Positions 27,228 through 34,945 of a stretch of DNA of 64,000 bases are shown one piece after another. Every line of letters starts with the position of its first letter. Position 1 is the first letter of the stretch. Location: positions 1 to 64,000 of the forward strand of contig PMUI01000086.1 in the NCBI GenBank assembly GCA_003166955.1, read 5' to 3'. The notes beneath the pieces were generated by a model. It worked only from the letters and a program-made list of their open reading frames with translations, searched no databases and was not told the DNA's origin. This DNA comes from Acidobacterium sp. Its GTDB lineage: Bacteria; Acidobacteriota; Terriglobia; Terriglobales; Acidobacteriaceae. A program made the translations under genes and the position numbers.

Positions 27228-28319
27228 ATGCTTCTCGATGGTGTCTTTCCGGCGATCACTACTCCGTTCTACCCCGACGGGCGTCTCTATTTGAAGAAGC
27301 TTGAGCACAACGTCGAGCGCTACTCCCGCACGCCCTGCGCGGGAATGGTCATCCTCGGCTCCACCGGCGAAGCCATCATGCTTGGCGACGAAGAATCGCG
27401 CGATGTCCTTCGCCACGCCGCCTCCGCCGCCGCTCCCGATAAGGTTCTGCTCGCCGGCGTTGGCCGCGAAAGCCTCACCGAGACCCTCCGCCTCGCCGAG
27501 TACGCCGCCGAGCGCCAGTACGACGCGGTCCTCGTCCGCACCCCGCACTACTACGCGCCCTACTACGGACTCACCAACAGCGCCGGCGGCCTGACGAGCA
27601 ACGCCAGCGGTATGCTCACCTATTACCGCGCGCTCGCCGACCGCTCCCCGCTCCCCGTCGTGCTTTACAGCATCCCGAAATTCACGCACTGCGAGTTGCC
27701 CCTCGAGCTCGTCGCCGAGTTGGCGCAGCACCCGAACATCATCGCCATCAAAGATTCCTCGGGCAGCCTCGAACGCCTTGCCGCTCTGGTCGCCGCCACG
27801 CGCTCGGCGCCCAAACGCACCGTGCTCGTCACGCCGGTGTTTACGGCTTTCACCAGCCGCATGATGATCGCCGAATCCGAGGCCGCCATGATGCCGGGCT
27901 TTTTCTCCGCCGACCTGCTTGCGGGCACCACGCCGCTAGCCGCTTTGGAGCCAGTCATGAAAACTACCCGCAAGAAGGAAGTGGGCTTCCAGGTTCTCAC
28001 CGGCTCGGCCGACAACCTGCTCCCTGCGCTCGAGGCTGGCGTTAACGGAGCCGTGCTTGCCTTTGCTGCGCCCGCACCGCAGGCCTGCCAGGAGATCTAC
28101 ACCGCCTGGAAAGAGAACGACCCCGTCGTCGCCCGCGAAAAGCAGCAGCGCCTCGTCGACAGCTCCCGCATCGTTACCGGCAAGTACGGAGTTCCCGGGC
28201 TCAAGCACGCCTGCGACCTCAACGGCTACTATGGCGGCGTGCCGCGCATCCCGCTTCTGCCGCTCACGGTCGATCAGAGAGTCGAGGTCGCCGCCGCCAT
28301 GTCCGACCTCCGCAACTGA
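27228..28319 (+). CDS. DapA/NAL-family class I aldolase (dihydrodipicolinate synthase-like)
   Basis: This 363-residue (beta/alpha)8 lyase has GVFPAITTPF at the start, the pyruvate-binding loop ILGSTGEAIML at about 42-52, catalytic Tyr147 in VVLYSIP and Schiff-base Lys175 in IIAIKDSSG. Classical DapA is about 295 residues; this protein has an extra segment of about 16 residues (GLTNSAGGLTSNASGM, about 114-129) before the Tyr and a longer C-terminal part, so a substrate other than aspartate semialdehyde is possible. It lacks neighbours of the lysine pathway. The next gene is a STAS protein after a short repeat. Confidence 0.85.
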   Translation: MLLDGVFPAITTPFYPDGRLYLKKLEHNVERYSRTPCAGMVILGSTGEAIMLGDEESRDVLRHAASAAAPDKVLLAGVGRESLTETLRLAEYAAERQYDAVLVRTPHYYAPYYGLTNSAGGLTSNASGMLTYYRALADRSPLPVVLYSIPKFTHCELPLELVAELAQHPNIIAIKDSSGSLERLAALVAATRSAPKRTVLVTPVFTAFTSRMMIAESEAAMMPGFFSADLLAGTTPLAALEPVMKTTRKKEVGFQVLTGSADNLLPALEAGVNGAVLAFAAPAPQACQEIYTAWKENDPVVAREKQQRLVDSSRIVTGKYGVPGLKHACDLNGYYGGVPRIPLLPLTVDQRVEVAAAMSDLRN

Positions 28320-28326
28320 GCGAACT

Positions 28327-28370
28327 GCCTCCTGGCTCCAGGCTCCAAGCTCCAGGCTCCTGCCTGCCGT
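28327..28370 (+). repeat. CTGGCTCCAGG-type tandem repeat
   Basis: Degenerate 7-14 bp units (CTGGCTCCAGGCTCCAAGCTCC) fill the short gap after the aldolase gene. The same repeat type is expanded at 31603-31690 and appears in reverse orientation near 47119-47160. Confidence 0.65.
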
Positions 28371-28433
28371 TATGCGATAATCGCTCGACTTCCGCTGCTA
28401 ACGGCTCAACACGCACCGACGAGGGCCTTCCCG

Positions 28434-28790
28434 ATGTCTCACCCCGCAGCGCCAACGCCTGTCCTGACGATCGAGGTTGAGCGCTGCCCCGACAGCGTCG
28501 CCATCGTGCGCTGCCACGGCAAGCTGGTTGCGGGGGCGACCGAGGTCCTCTCCAACGGCGTTCGCCCGCTCATTCCGGATTGCCGGCGGATCGTCCTCGA
28601 CCTGTCCGACCTGCAACACACCGACAGCACGGGGCTTGGCGCTCTGGTTCGCCTGTACGTCGCGGGCAAATCGGCAGGGTGCAGCTTAGAACTCACCCAT
28701 CTGAGCCAGCAGATTCGCAACCTGCTTGGGCTCACCCATCTTCTGGATGTGTTCACGATCATCGGCGAAAGAGGCGTCAAGCTGATGTGA
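28434..28790 (+). CDS. STAS-domain anti-sigma factor antagonist
   Basis: This 118-residue protein is a single SpoIIAA-like STAS domain. Visible parts are VAIVRCHGKLVAG (strand and turn), VLDLSDLQHTDSTGLGALVRLYV with the conserved phosphorylatable Ser in DSTGLG, and a C-terminal helix LLGLTHLLDVFTI. In the known systems the unphosphorylated form releases a sigma or response protein from an RsbW-type kinase. No kinase or phosphatase gene is adjacent, so its partner is elsewhere. It may be co-transcribed with the aldolase gene 115 bp upstream, although a repeat lies between them. Confidence 0.9.
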   Translation: MSHPAAPTPVLTIEVERCPDSVAIVRCHGKLVAGATEVLSNGVRPLIPDCRRIVLDLSDLQHTDSTGLGALVRLYVAGKSAGCSLELTHLSQQIRNLLGLTHLLDVFTIIGERGVKLM

Positions 28791-29153
28791 TCTGCACTCG
28801 TCACCTCTGGGCTCCGCTGCCGTAGCGAAGGAACACATAGCGCCCTCGTCACCTTGACAATGCTTCCTCCGAAGCGAAGTATAAGTGAGCCCCTCCAGGA
28901 GCAGCACTCTTCAGCATCCCCTCATCGACTCCTGCTGAGCACAGGCCCCAGGTTCCCCCATCCACGAAATGTAAGCAGCGCCGGGCCCGCAGTTCCCGCA
29001 CCGCTCTGACTCACACCATCTCCGCAGCCACCGCGCACGGAACTTCGCGGGCGCCCACATTCCTGGTTTGGGGATGATGGGTTCACAACGCGCTCGCGCG
29101 CGTCCGTTAGCCGCGCTCGCGGAGAGGCAAAGCCCCAGGGAGGGCACCTCACT
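28791..29153. other. Intergenic, no gene recognised
   Basis: Short frames only. A TTGACA at about 28855 with AAGTAT 17 bp downstream is a possible promoter for the secreted protein at 29154. A stretch near 29085-29122 is rich in CGCTCGCG-type inverted repeats, similar to the CGCGCTCGCGAGCGCG palindrome at 5574-5589. Confidence 0.5.
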
Positions 29154-29981
29154 ATGAATCACCGCACGCTCGTTTCACTCGCACTCTCCAGCCTCTTCGT
29201 CGCATCGGCCGTCGCCGCCGCCGCGCAGGACACCACTCCGCCGCCCCCGCCCAAGGTCCTCGTTATTCAGCGCGAGTACCTCAAGCCTGGCAAGGCCGGC
29301 GCCATCCACGTCAAATCGGAAGCCAACTTTATCAAGGCCGTCAACGACGCCAAATGGCCCACGCACTACATCGCCATGGACTCCCTGTCCGGCCCCACCC
29401 GCGCCCTCTACATGTTTGCCTATGATTCGTTCGACGCCTTCGGTAAGGCTCAGGAGGCGCAGGCCGCTAACGCCAAATTATCCGCTGCCATCGATGCCGC
29501 ATCCCTGGCTGACGGCGAATTGCTGACCCGCTACGACGGCCAGGTCTTTGTCTACCACCCGGAGATGAGCCTCCATGCCAGCGTCGACGTTTCTCACCAG
29601 CGCTACTGGGAGTTCACCCTTTTCACCATCAAAGTGGGCCGCGAGAAGGAGTGGAATGAGCTCGTCAAGATCTATATTGACGGCTTCAAGGACGTGCCCG
29701 ACGCTCACTGGGCGGTCTACGACAGTAACTACGGCGAGAACAATGGTGGCGAATGGGCCGTGATCACCCCCATGCGCTCGCTCGCCGAAGTCGACAAGGG
29801 CTTCGACAACGGTAAAGCCTTCTTCGATCGGCTTGGCGACCTCGGCGGCCAGCACGTCGCTGAGCTCGCGGCCCACTGCATCGAGTCCAGCCAGAAGAAC
29901 CTCTTCGTCGTGAATGCGAAGGAGAGCTACGTCGACGCCAGCTGGTCCACCACGGCTCCGGAAATCTACGGCCAGCACTGA
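29154..29981 (+). CDS. Secreted protein, possible dimeric alpha/beta-barrel type
   Basis: This 275-residue protein has a signal peptide (about 1-24) followed by a Pro-rich stretch. The mature part has two similar halves, each with a strand such as VLVIQREYLKPGKAG or YWEFTLFTIKVGREKEWNEL followed by helices, as in NIPSNAP/antibiotic-monooxygenase-like ferredoxin folds; this is judged from the pattern only. No catalytic residue can be named. A second protein of similar design follows at 30172, suggesting a small secreted operon, although a hairpin repeat lies between. GGGAGGG precedes the start by about 9 bp. Confidence 0.7.
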   Translation: MNHRTLVSLALSSLFVASAVAAAAQDTTPPPPPKVLVIQREYLKPGKAGAIHVKSEANFIKAVNDAKWPTHYIAMDSLSGPTRALYMFAYDSFDAFGKAQEAQAANAKLSAAIDAASLADGELLTRYDGQVFVYHPEMSLHASVDVSHQRYWEFTLFTIKVGREKEWNELVKIYIDGFKDVPDAHWAVYDSNYGENNGGEWAVITPMRSLAEVDKGFDNGKAFFDRLGDLGGQHVAELAAHCIESSQKNLFVVNAKESYVDASWSTTAPEIYGQH

Positions 29982-30010
29982 GCAGGTTCAGCAGGTTGGT
30001 GGACACCGTA

Positions 30011-30060
30011 ACCCTGAGCGACCCCCTGGAGTGAGCGCAGCGAGCTCCAGGGGAGTCAAA
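30011..30060 (+). repeat. Intergenic hairpin repeat (ACCCTGAGCGA type)
   Basis: CCCCTGGAG (30023-30031) pairs with CTCCAGGGG (30045-30053), flanked by ACCCTGAGCGA and AGTCAAACGACC. This resembles widespread intergenic repeats in acidobacterial genomes in which CTGAGCGA and GTCGAA-type ends flank a variable hairpin. It lies between the two secreted-protein genes and could weaken read-through. Confidence 0.65.
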
Positions 30061-30171
30061 CGACCTCTGGAGGCCCATCCCCAGGCCCTCCGCCGGTTTT
30101 TTCAATCTCGGACCGCGCCCGGAGCCTTCAATCCGGGCGTGATCGCCCCCTACCCACGAAAGAGAGACTCT

Positions 30172-30975
30172 ATGCAACGCACTCGCTTCTTCCTTGCGGC
30201 AGCCGCCGCGCTCGCCTTCTCCACCACACTATTCGCACAGACCTCGTCCCCCGGCTACCACTCCGTGACCTGCTACAAGCTGAAACCGGACAGCTCCGCC
30301 GCCTTCAACAAGTTTGAGTCCGAAGAAGTTCACAAGATCGCCCAGGCACGCGTCGACGCCGGCGAACTCACAGGCTGGTTTTTGCTGCGCGCCGCGTTGC
30401 CTTTGGGCGAATCGGTCGACTGCGACTTCCTCATCGTCTCTCTCTATCCCAAAACGCCGCATCAATTCGCCGGAGAGGCGCTCGCCAACGCAGTGCGTAA
30501 GTCGGGCCTGAACATCACTCCGGACGACTACGTCCGCCATCGCGAGGCCGTTCTCAAAATCATGTCGGTCGCCGTCTTCCAGAACGAGGCCGCGGTCGGC
30601 ACACCGAAAAAAGGGGACTTCTTCCAGGTCAACTACATGAAGGTGGCCGACGCCAACTTCAATGACTGGATCGCCTACGAGAAGAAAGTCTGGCAACCGA
30701 TCGCCGAGTCGCTGGTGAAAGACGGCAAGGAGGACGCCTGGTCCCTGAACGTCCAGGTCATGCCCTTTGGATCCGATCTGCCGTACCAGGCTGTCACCGT
30801 CGACGTTTTCCCCAATGAAGACGCCGTCTGGGCCCAGGACACACAGTTCATCGATCGCTTCCATAAAGTGCATCCGGACATGGAGGCCGGCACCACCATG
30901 GAGCACTTCGAGAAGCTCAGAACCCGAGGCCTGGTGAATTTGTACTCCCTCGACGACATCGTGGGTGCCCCCTAA
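30172..30975 (+). CDS. Secreted protein of unknown function
   Basis: This 267-residue protein has a signal peptide (about 1-23, ending LFAQ). Two halves again show a strand-helix pattern: YHSVTCYKLKPDSSAAFNKF and FFQVNYMKVADANFNDWIAY both look like the first strand and helix of a ferredoxin-like domain, so an internal duplication similar to the gene upstream is likely. Sequence similarity between the two proteins is low by eye. The frame is open far upstream, but the ATG at 30172 begins the signal peptide. No metal or catalytic site is evident. Confidence 0.7.
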   Translation: MQRTRFFLAAAAALAFSTTLFAQTSSPGYHSVTCYKLKPDSSAAFNKFESEEVHKIAQARVDAGELTGWFLLRAALPLGESVDCDFLIVSLYPKTPHQFAGEALANAVRKSGLNITPDDYVRHREAVLKIMSVAVFQNEAAVGTPKKGDFFQVNYMKVADANFNDWIAYEKKVWQPIAESLVKDGKEDAWSLNVQVMPFGSDLPYQAVTVDVFPNEDAVWAQDTQFIDRFHKVHPDMEAGTTMEHFEKLRTRGLVNLYSLDDIVGAP

Positions 30976-31275
30976 ACCCTTTCTACAAGGAGCAGCGGTC
31001 CCGACCGGTCCTCCTTATATGCCACCGCGGCGATATTTCGCGGCAACAAAAAAGATGTGAGCGAGCATGAGCGATATTGAACAGCCTGGCTGCTGGGCTG
31101 TCCTTACACTCATGCTTGTACTTCCTCTCTGGTCCGCCGTCCATTGCTGAGCGGCGGCCATCTTTTGGTCCGTTTCCCTCGGGGCCGATGAGCTATATTG
31201 CACAGAAAAAGTTGCAGGGCTACAGGTAGACTCTCCAACAAAGGCTTCCCATTTGGGAAACGAAGGGAGCGCACG

Positions 31276-31515
31276 ATGGCCCACCTTTCAAGACCAGGTT
31301 TTCCCCACAGACTTAACCCAGACGGCAGCTACGATTCAATTTGCACCGTGTGTCTCGCGACGGTGGCCACAGTTCGAAAGGAAGAGCAGCTGTATCCCAG
31401 CGAACTGGCACACCTCTGCGATCCACTCCGTCTCTATCAAGTCAGCCAGGGCTCGACCGCCCTTGCGGTCCGCACAAAATGGGCCGCCTCCTCCTGCTCA
31501 TTGGATCCTGATTAG
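31276..31515 (+). CDS. Small conserved Cys-containing protein
   Basis: This 79-residue protein starts at an ATG with AAGGGAG about 6 bp upstream. The core reads PGFPHRLNPDGSYDSICTVCLATVAT, followed by ELAHLCDP. The CxxC plus the later HxC set could bind one metal ion. The pattern of FPHR-NPDG-DSICxxC is one I have seen in small hypothetical proteins of acidobacteria, so I treat it as a real family of unknown function. It has no signal peptide. It is preceded by about 300 bp with no other credible gene. Confidence 0.65.
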   Translation: MAHLSRPGFPHRLNPDGSYDSICTVCLATVATVRKEEQLYPSELAHLCDPLRLYQVSQGSTALAVRTKWAASSCSLDPD

Positions 31516-31602
31516 CTGGGAACTCCGGCGCACAGCCGGGCGCCCATCCTTTCCAGTCGCGTTTTTCCCGAGAGAGGGTGAGACTGCAATCTCCACCACC
31601 TG

Positions 31603-31690
31603 CTGGCTCCCGGCTCTCAGTTCCTGGCTCCCAGCTCCTGGCTCCCGGCTCTCAGTTCCTGGCTCCCAGCTCCTGGCTCCCGGCTCCCGG
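31603..31690 (+). repeat. 35-bp perfect tandem repeat of CTGGCTCCC type
   Basis: A 35-bp unit (31603-31637) is repeated exactly at 31638-31672 and followed by a partial third copy to 31690. The unit itself is built of CTGGCTCCC, CGGCTCTCAGTTC and CTGGCTCCCAGCTC sub-blocks. There are no unique spacers, so it is not a CRISPR array. Confidence 0.85.
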
Positions 31691-31750
31691 AGGTAACCTC
31701 GCTTCCGCTCTCCAAGGTTTCGCCGTCTAACTCTCTTTGGGGATTCCGAA

Positions 31751-31996
31751 GTGTTTTCTGACGAGCCTAGTCTTTCCCGAGTCATGATCTACACCACAGG
31801 GCAGCAAGTCCGCGTCATGCACAGCGGAGCCGTCGGCCGAGTCTTCCTCAAGCTCCCCCTCCGCGACGTCTACCTCGTCCAGTTCCCAGGCTTTCCCGTC
31901 GTCGAGAAGATCTACAACGGCTGCGACCTCGAACCCGCTACGGGCGTCGAGAACCTCCCTCAGCAGCCCGCCGAGATCCACCACCCCGGCGCCTGA
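31751..31996 (+). CDS. Small protein, unknown, probably SH3-like
   Basis: This 81-residue protein starts at GTG with GGGGA about 7 bp upstream; an ATG 11 codons later is an alternative. The core GQQVRVMHSGAVGRVFLKLPLRDVYLVQFPGFPVVEKI has the alternating pattern of a small beta-barrel (SH3/KOW-like). Third codon positions are almost all G or C, which supports coding. Its stop lies only a few bases from the right structured-repeat array. I do not recognise the family. Confidence 0.6.
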   Translation: MFSDEPSLSRVMIYTTGQQVRVMHSGAVGRVFLKLPLRDVYLVQFPGFPVVEKIYNGCDLEPATGVENLPQQPAEIHHPGA

Positions 31997-31999
31997 ACG

Positions 32000-32504
32000 G
32001 CAGGGAGTAGGCAGTGGGCAGTAGGGAATAGAAAAGCGACACAACGCCGCGGGTTCGCTTTTTCTCCGCCCCTGGCTTTGCTCAAAGTACGTCAACCTTT
32101 TGACTCCTTGATTGATTTGGCGTGGCTTACTGTTTCCTGCCTTGAGCCCATTTGAGTCCGGTGATTGGAAGGACATCACTTGCGACAGGCCCCTCAAAGG
32201 CAGGGAGTAGGCAGTAGGCTATAGGGAATAGAAAGGCGACACAACGCCCCGCGGGTTCGCCTTTTCTCCACCCTGGCTCTTTTCAAAGTTCGTCAACCTT
32301 TTGACCCCTTGATTGATTTGGCGGGAGTTGCAACTTCCCGCTTTGAGCCCATTTGAGTCAGGTGATTGGAAAGCCATCACTTGCGACGGACCCCTCAAAG
32401 GCAGGGAGTAGGCAGTAGGGAATAGACACACGCCGCAGTTCGCCTTTTCCTCCTTCCTGGCAACAAACTGCAAGTGAAAAGGCCGCCTTGATGGCGGCCT
32501 TTTT
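32000..32504 (-). repeat. Right array of structured repeats, inverted copy
   Basis: Read on the minus strand, this holds the same units as 463-1106: the capping hairpin, the GGCGA/TCGCC stem, the CCCTACTGCC spacer, GTGATGG/CCAATCAC, the GGCGGGA/TCCCGCC hairpin and GTCAAAAGGTTGAC. The stem arms read AAAAGCGA/TCGCTTTT at 32032-32062 and AAAGGCGA/TCGCCTTT at 32232-32264, so the pairing is kept although the bases differ. In the unit near 32100 the GGCGGG hairpin has decayed. The array points toward the left one, about 31 kb away. Confidence 0.85.
32477..32504. terminator. GC-rich hairpin capping the right array
   Basis: AAAAGGCCGCC and GGCGGCCTTTT pair around TTGAT. This is the same hairpin as at 469-496, with a changed loop and an unchanged stem. 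With A and T tracts on both sides it can act as a terminator in either direction. Confidence 0.7.
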
Positions 32505-32632
32505 GTTTCTTGCCCTCTATTATCAGGATACCAAGTTCGGGGAATCAACCTGCCAAATATTTTGGCTTGGAAGTCGTTTGATGGCAGCGTTTGTTACTTT
32601 GGTGAAGCGGTGGGAACTTGACAAAGAGAGCC

Positions 32633-32716
32633 AGCGTTCGGCGCTCAGCCTTCAGCGTTCAGCCCGTTCGACTCGCCTGCGGCGCGGACTCGCTCAGGGC
32701 AGCTGCTCAGCGTTCA
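32633..32716 (+). repeat. GCGTTCAGC...CTCGCTCAGGG repeat overlapping a gene end
   Basis: The block starts with GCGTTCGGCGCTCAGCC and CCCGTTCGA, has a short GC-rich stem, then CTCGCTCAGGGC and GCTCAGCGTTCAGG. Related copies lie at 39718-39801 and 55697-55764. Its right end runs into the last codons and stop of the YjbQ gene at 32694. Confidence 0.7.
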
Positions 32717-33092
32717 GGAACTGCAGCGTTAGTTCGCGTTGGCGGGGGCCGTCGAGTTCGACGAGGATGACGCGCTGCCAGGTGCCGAGGACCAGCGATC
32801 CCGACTCGACCGGCAGAGTGAGCGCGGTGCCAATGAGCGACGACAGAATGTGATCGGGCACGTGCTCGGGGTTATGGGGATGGCGGTAGCGGAGCTTCGG
32901 CATCATGGCCTCGAAGGCGTCGAGCATGTCGAGGTCGGTGCCGGGGTCGAGGTCGGCGGTGGTGAGGGCTGCCGTGGTGTGGAGGACGTTCACGAAGCAG
33001 ATGCCGGAGGCGTTGGGCAGGTGTTTTTCGAGCTGCTCGGTAATGTCGAGGATTTCGCGCTTGCGGTGGGTGGCGATGGTGAGTTTGGGCAT
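32694..33092 (-). CDS. YjbQ/UPF0047-family protein
   Basis: This 132-residue protein matches the YjbQ family along its length: MPKLTIATHRKREILDIT at the start, ICFVNVLHTTAALTTADLDPGTDLDML with conserved His and Asp residues, the HPHNPEHVPDHILSSLIG metal-site region, and LVLGTWQRVILVELDGPRQRELTLQ near the end. Members form trimers with a metal site; some show thiamine-phosphate synthase activity, but the native role is unsure. The last residues (LNAEQLP) and the stop codon come from the repeat at 32633-32716, so the native C-terminus has been replaced. Confidence 0.93.
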   Translation of the reverse strand: MPKLTIATHRKREILDITEQLEKHLPNASGICFVNVLHTTAALTTADLDPGTDLDMLDAFEAMMPKLRYRHPHNPEHVPDHILSSLIGTALTLPVESGSLVLGTWQRVILVELDGPRQRELTLQFLNAEQLP

Positions 33093-33296
33093 GTGGGTTG
33101 CTTTGATTCAGGATCTCAGAGAACCCGGTTTTCGGGGCCGATGCGAGTCGATACTTCCCACTTGCCGGTCTTACGGCAACGGACGAGCTTTCGCCATCAG
33201 GGCCACCCAGCCGGCTAAGAGGGGCGAGCTTCCCGCGCACTGGTATATCATCCTGACATTCTTTGACAAGTGATTCCGGAACGGAAGTCCCGCTGG

Positions 33297-34019
33297 ATGC
33301 GTGCAAAATACCTGTTCTTTGTGCTCCTGGTCGCGTTCTTCGCCAGTACCGCAGACCCTCAGGATGCCACGCATCACCCTATCCACGACTTTTTCTTCTT
33401 TAACGGCCCTGGCGACTTCAACCGCAATGTCTTTTACAAGAATAAGCTGGAGTTTTCCCTCGAGAGCGGCTGGGAGCCCATCAATATTCCCTTCGTGTAC
33501 AACTTCGTGACGGGCAGCACGTATACCACCTGGCCGCTCCATTACACGCTGGAACCCAATATTGCTTCCGTCCGCTGGACCATCGATCACATCGATTGGC
33601 CCAGCATCCTCCGCGGCACGACGGACTACACATTCAGCGGGACCTATGTGGACATCCCTCGCGGCCCGGAGACCCGCTACTTTGCGTTTCTCTTTGGAAT
33701 ACGCCGTAACTTCATTCGTCCGAACTGGAGGATGGTTCCTTACTTTGATGCCCACGGAGGGGTGGGCAATATTAACGCCAAGGGGCCAGACGGGGTGCTC
33801 TACGCCCAGGGGCAGGATCTGACCTTCACGTTGATGAATGGCAGCGGGATACGCTACGACTTCAACCCCCGATTCAGCGTCGATGCCGGCGCGACCTACC
33901 AGCACATCTCCAACTTCTACCTGTCAGAGCCCAAATATTACGATTACGGCATCAACGTCTGGGGCTCGATGGTCGGCTTCAACATTCGCATTGGAAAAGC
34001 CAAGCCCCTGATGCAGTAG
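33297..34019 (+). CDS. Acyloxyacyl hydrolase, PagL-like lipid A 3-O-deacylase
   Basis: This 240-residue outer-membrane protein has a signal peptide (about 1-22) and alternating beta-barrel strands. The C-terminal segment YQHISNFYLSEPKYYDYGINVWG carries the PagL-type His-x-Ser pair followed by an acidic residue and the NxG-type turn, matching the catalytic His-Ser-Glu arrangement. LEPNIASVRWTIDHID and FLFGIRRNFI are typical strands of this family in acidobacteria. It would remove the 3-O-acyl chain of lipid A in the outer membrane. The ATG at 33297 starts the signal peptide; nine codons upstream are open but polar. Confidence 0.82.
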   Translation: MRAKYLFFVLLVAFFASTADPQDATHHPIHDFFFFNGPGDFNRNVFYKNKLEFSLESGWEPINIPFVYNFVTGSTYTTWPLHYTLEPNIASVRWTIDHIDWPSILRGTTDYTFSGTYVDIPRGPETRYFAFLFGIRRNFIRPNWRMVPYFDAHGGVGNINAKGPDGVLYAQGQDLTFTLMNGSGIRYDFNPRFSVDAGATYQHISNFYLSEPKYYDYGINVWGSMVGFNIRIGKAKPLMQ

Positions 34020-34149
34020 GTGAGAGCTCATAATCCTGGCACGAACATCGACAGACAGGATAGCTGATCCGAGTGTGTTGTCGGCGATACGTAAATTACT
34101 AGCTGGTTGAGAGATGCTTCGATCCGCGCCGTTCCGCGACAATTGCGTT

Positions 34150-34262
34150 TGGAGGCAGACCGATCGAAGCTTCCGCTCGCTCAGGGCCATCAGGTCCTTG
34201 TCCGAGGGTCCTTGCCCCCGACAGGGTGACGCAGCGGCCCGCGAGCGTGCTCAGGGAGTCGG
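34150..34262 (+). repeat. Degenerate CTCAGGG-type intergenic repeat
   Basis: The block contains CCGCTCGCTCAGGG at its left and GAGCGTGCTCAGGG at its right, around GTCCTTG...CCCCGACAGGG. It resembles the CTCGCTCAGGG repeat family, but only part aligns by eye. The right edge enters the last codon and stop of the gene at 34251. Confidence 0.45.
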
Positions 34263-34718
34263 GAAACCCGCCCCGTTGGTGCGGATGTATGTCGTCGAGG
34301 CACCATTCGAGGTGGCGACGAACTGGGTAGGGCTCAGGAACCGGATGCTGTTGGTGGTCACCACGCCCATCGGCACCGGCGGCGGTGCCGGCGTGCAGTT
34401 GCCGCCGATGCAGATCTGTTTCGGTGAGAAATCCTGCCACTTGTAGCTTAGCGTGCCCTGCGCGGCGTTGAACTGGTAGACGCCCGAAAGCATGAAGCTC
34501 ATGCCCTGATGATTTTGGGTCGTCGACTGGATTCGGCCGTTGGCCGTGAAGCTGGTGGTGATCATCAGCCCGGAGGGCAGGTTCCAGTTCACCGTCGCAG
34601 ACCAGGTGCCGACCAGGGCCTGAGAAGACTGTGCCTGGGGCTGCTTTGGCTGCGAAGGAAGTTGGGCCGGCGACGCCAAGGCCAGCGCGCAGAGCAACGG
34701 AAGCAGGTTACGGGCCAT
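34251..34718 (-). CDS. Small secreted protein, unknown (lipocalin-like pattern)
   Basis: This 155-residue protein has a signal peptide (about 1-18) and a Gln/Ser/Pro-rich linker. The mature part reads LVGTWSATVNWNLPSGLMITTSFTANGRI and FMLSGVYQFNAAQGTLSYKW, a series of beta strands starting with GTW as in small lipocalin-like domains. A loop contains CIGGNC, a possible disulfide. The stop codon TGA falls in a CTCAGGG repeat. GGGGGCGAC precedes the start. Function unknown. Confidence 0.6.
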   Translation of the reverse strand: MARNLLPLLCALALASPAQLPSQPKQPQAQSSQALVGTWSATVNWNLPSGLMITTSFTANGRIQSTTQNHQGMSFMLSGVYQFNAAQGTLSYKWQDFSPKQICIGGNCTPAPPPVPMGVVTTNSIRFLSPTQFVATSNGASTTYIRTNGAGFPTP

Positions 34719-34945
34719 GTCGCCCCCCCAAAGTCCCGAATTCGAGGATTCACTTTACCAGATTCCAGCAGCCGCCTTCAAGCAGCAATAAGCGGCTTTC
34801 CGGATATTACGCTTTGTCAACCGCGTGCTTCAATGTTCACCAGGTCTTAGTTTCCGGGTTGCGGGTCTTACGGCCAAAGACGCAGTTCTTTCGGCGGCCA
34901 ACCGTTTTGAGAAGGCTGAGTCTTTTTCGGGGGCGCACCTCCCGC

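Noticed and set aside
31068-31151. A 27-codon hydrophobic open frame (MSDIEQPGCWAVL...)
   Set aside because: No convincing ribosome site and no second copy to support it.
31603-31690. A CRISPR array
   Set aside because: Tandem units have no unique spacers and no cas genes are near.
463-32504. A composite transposon or genomic island bounded by inverted repeats
   Set aside because: No transposase or integrase, no target duplication, and the segment holds housekeeping genes such as lon and pheA.
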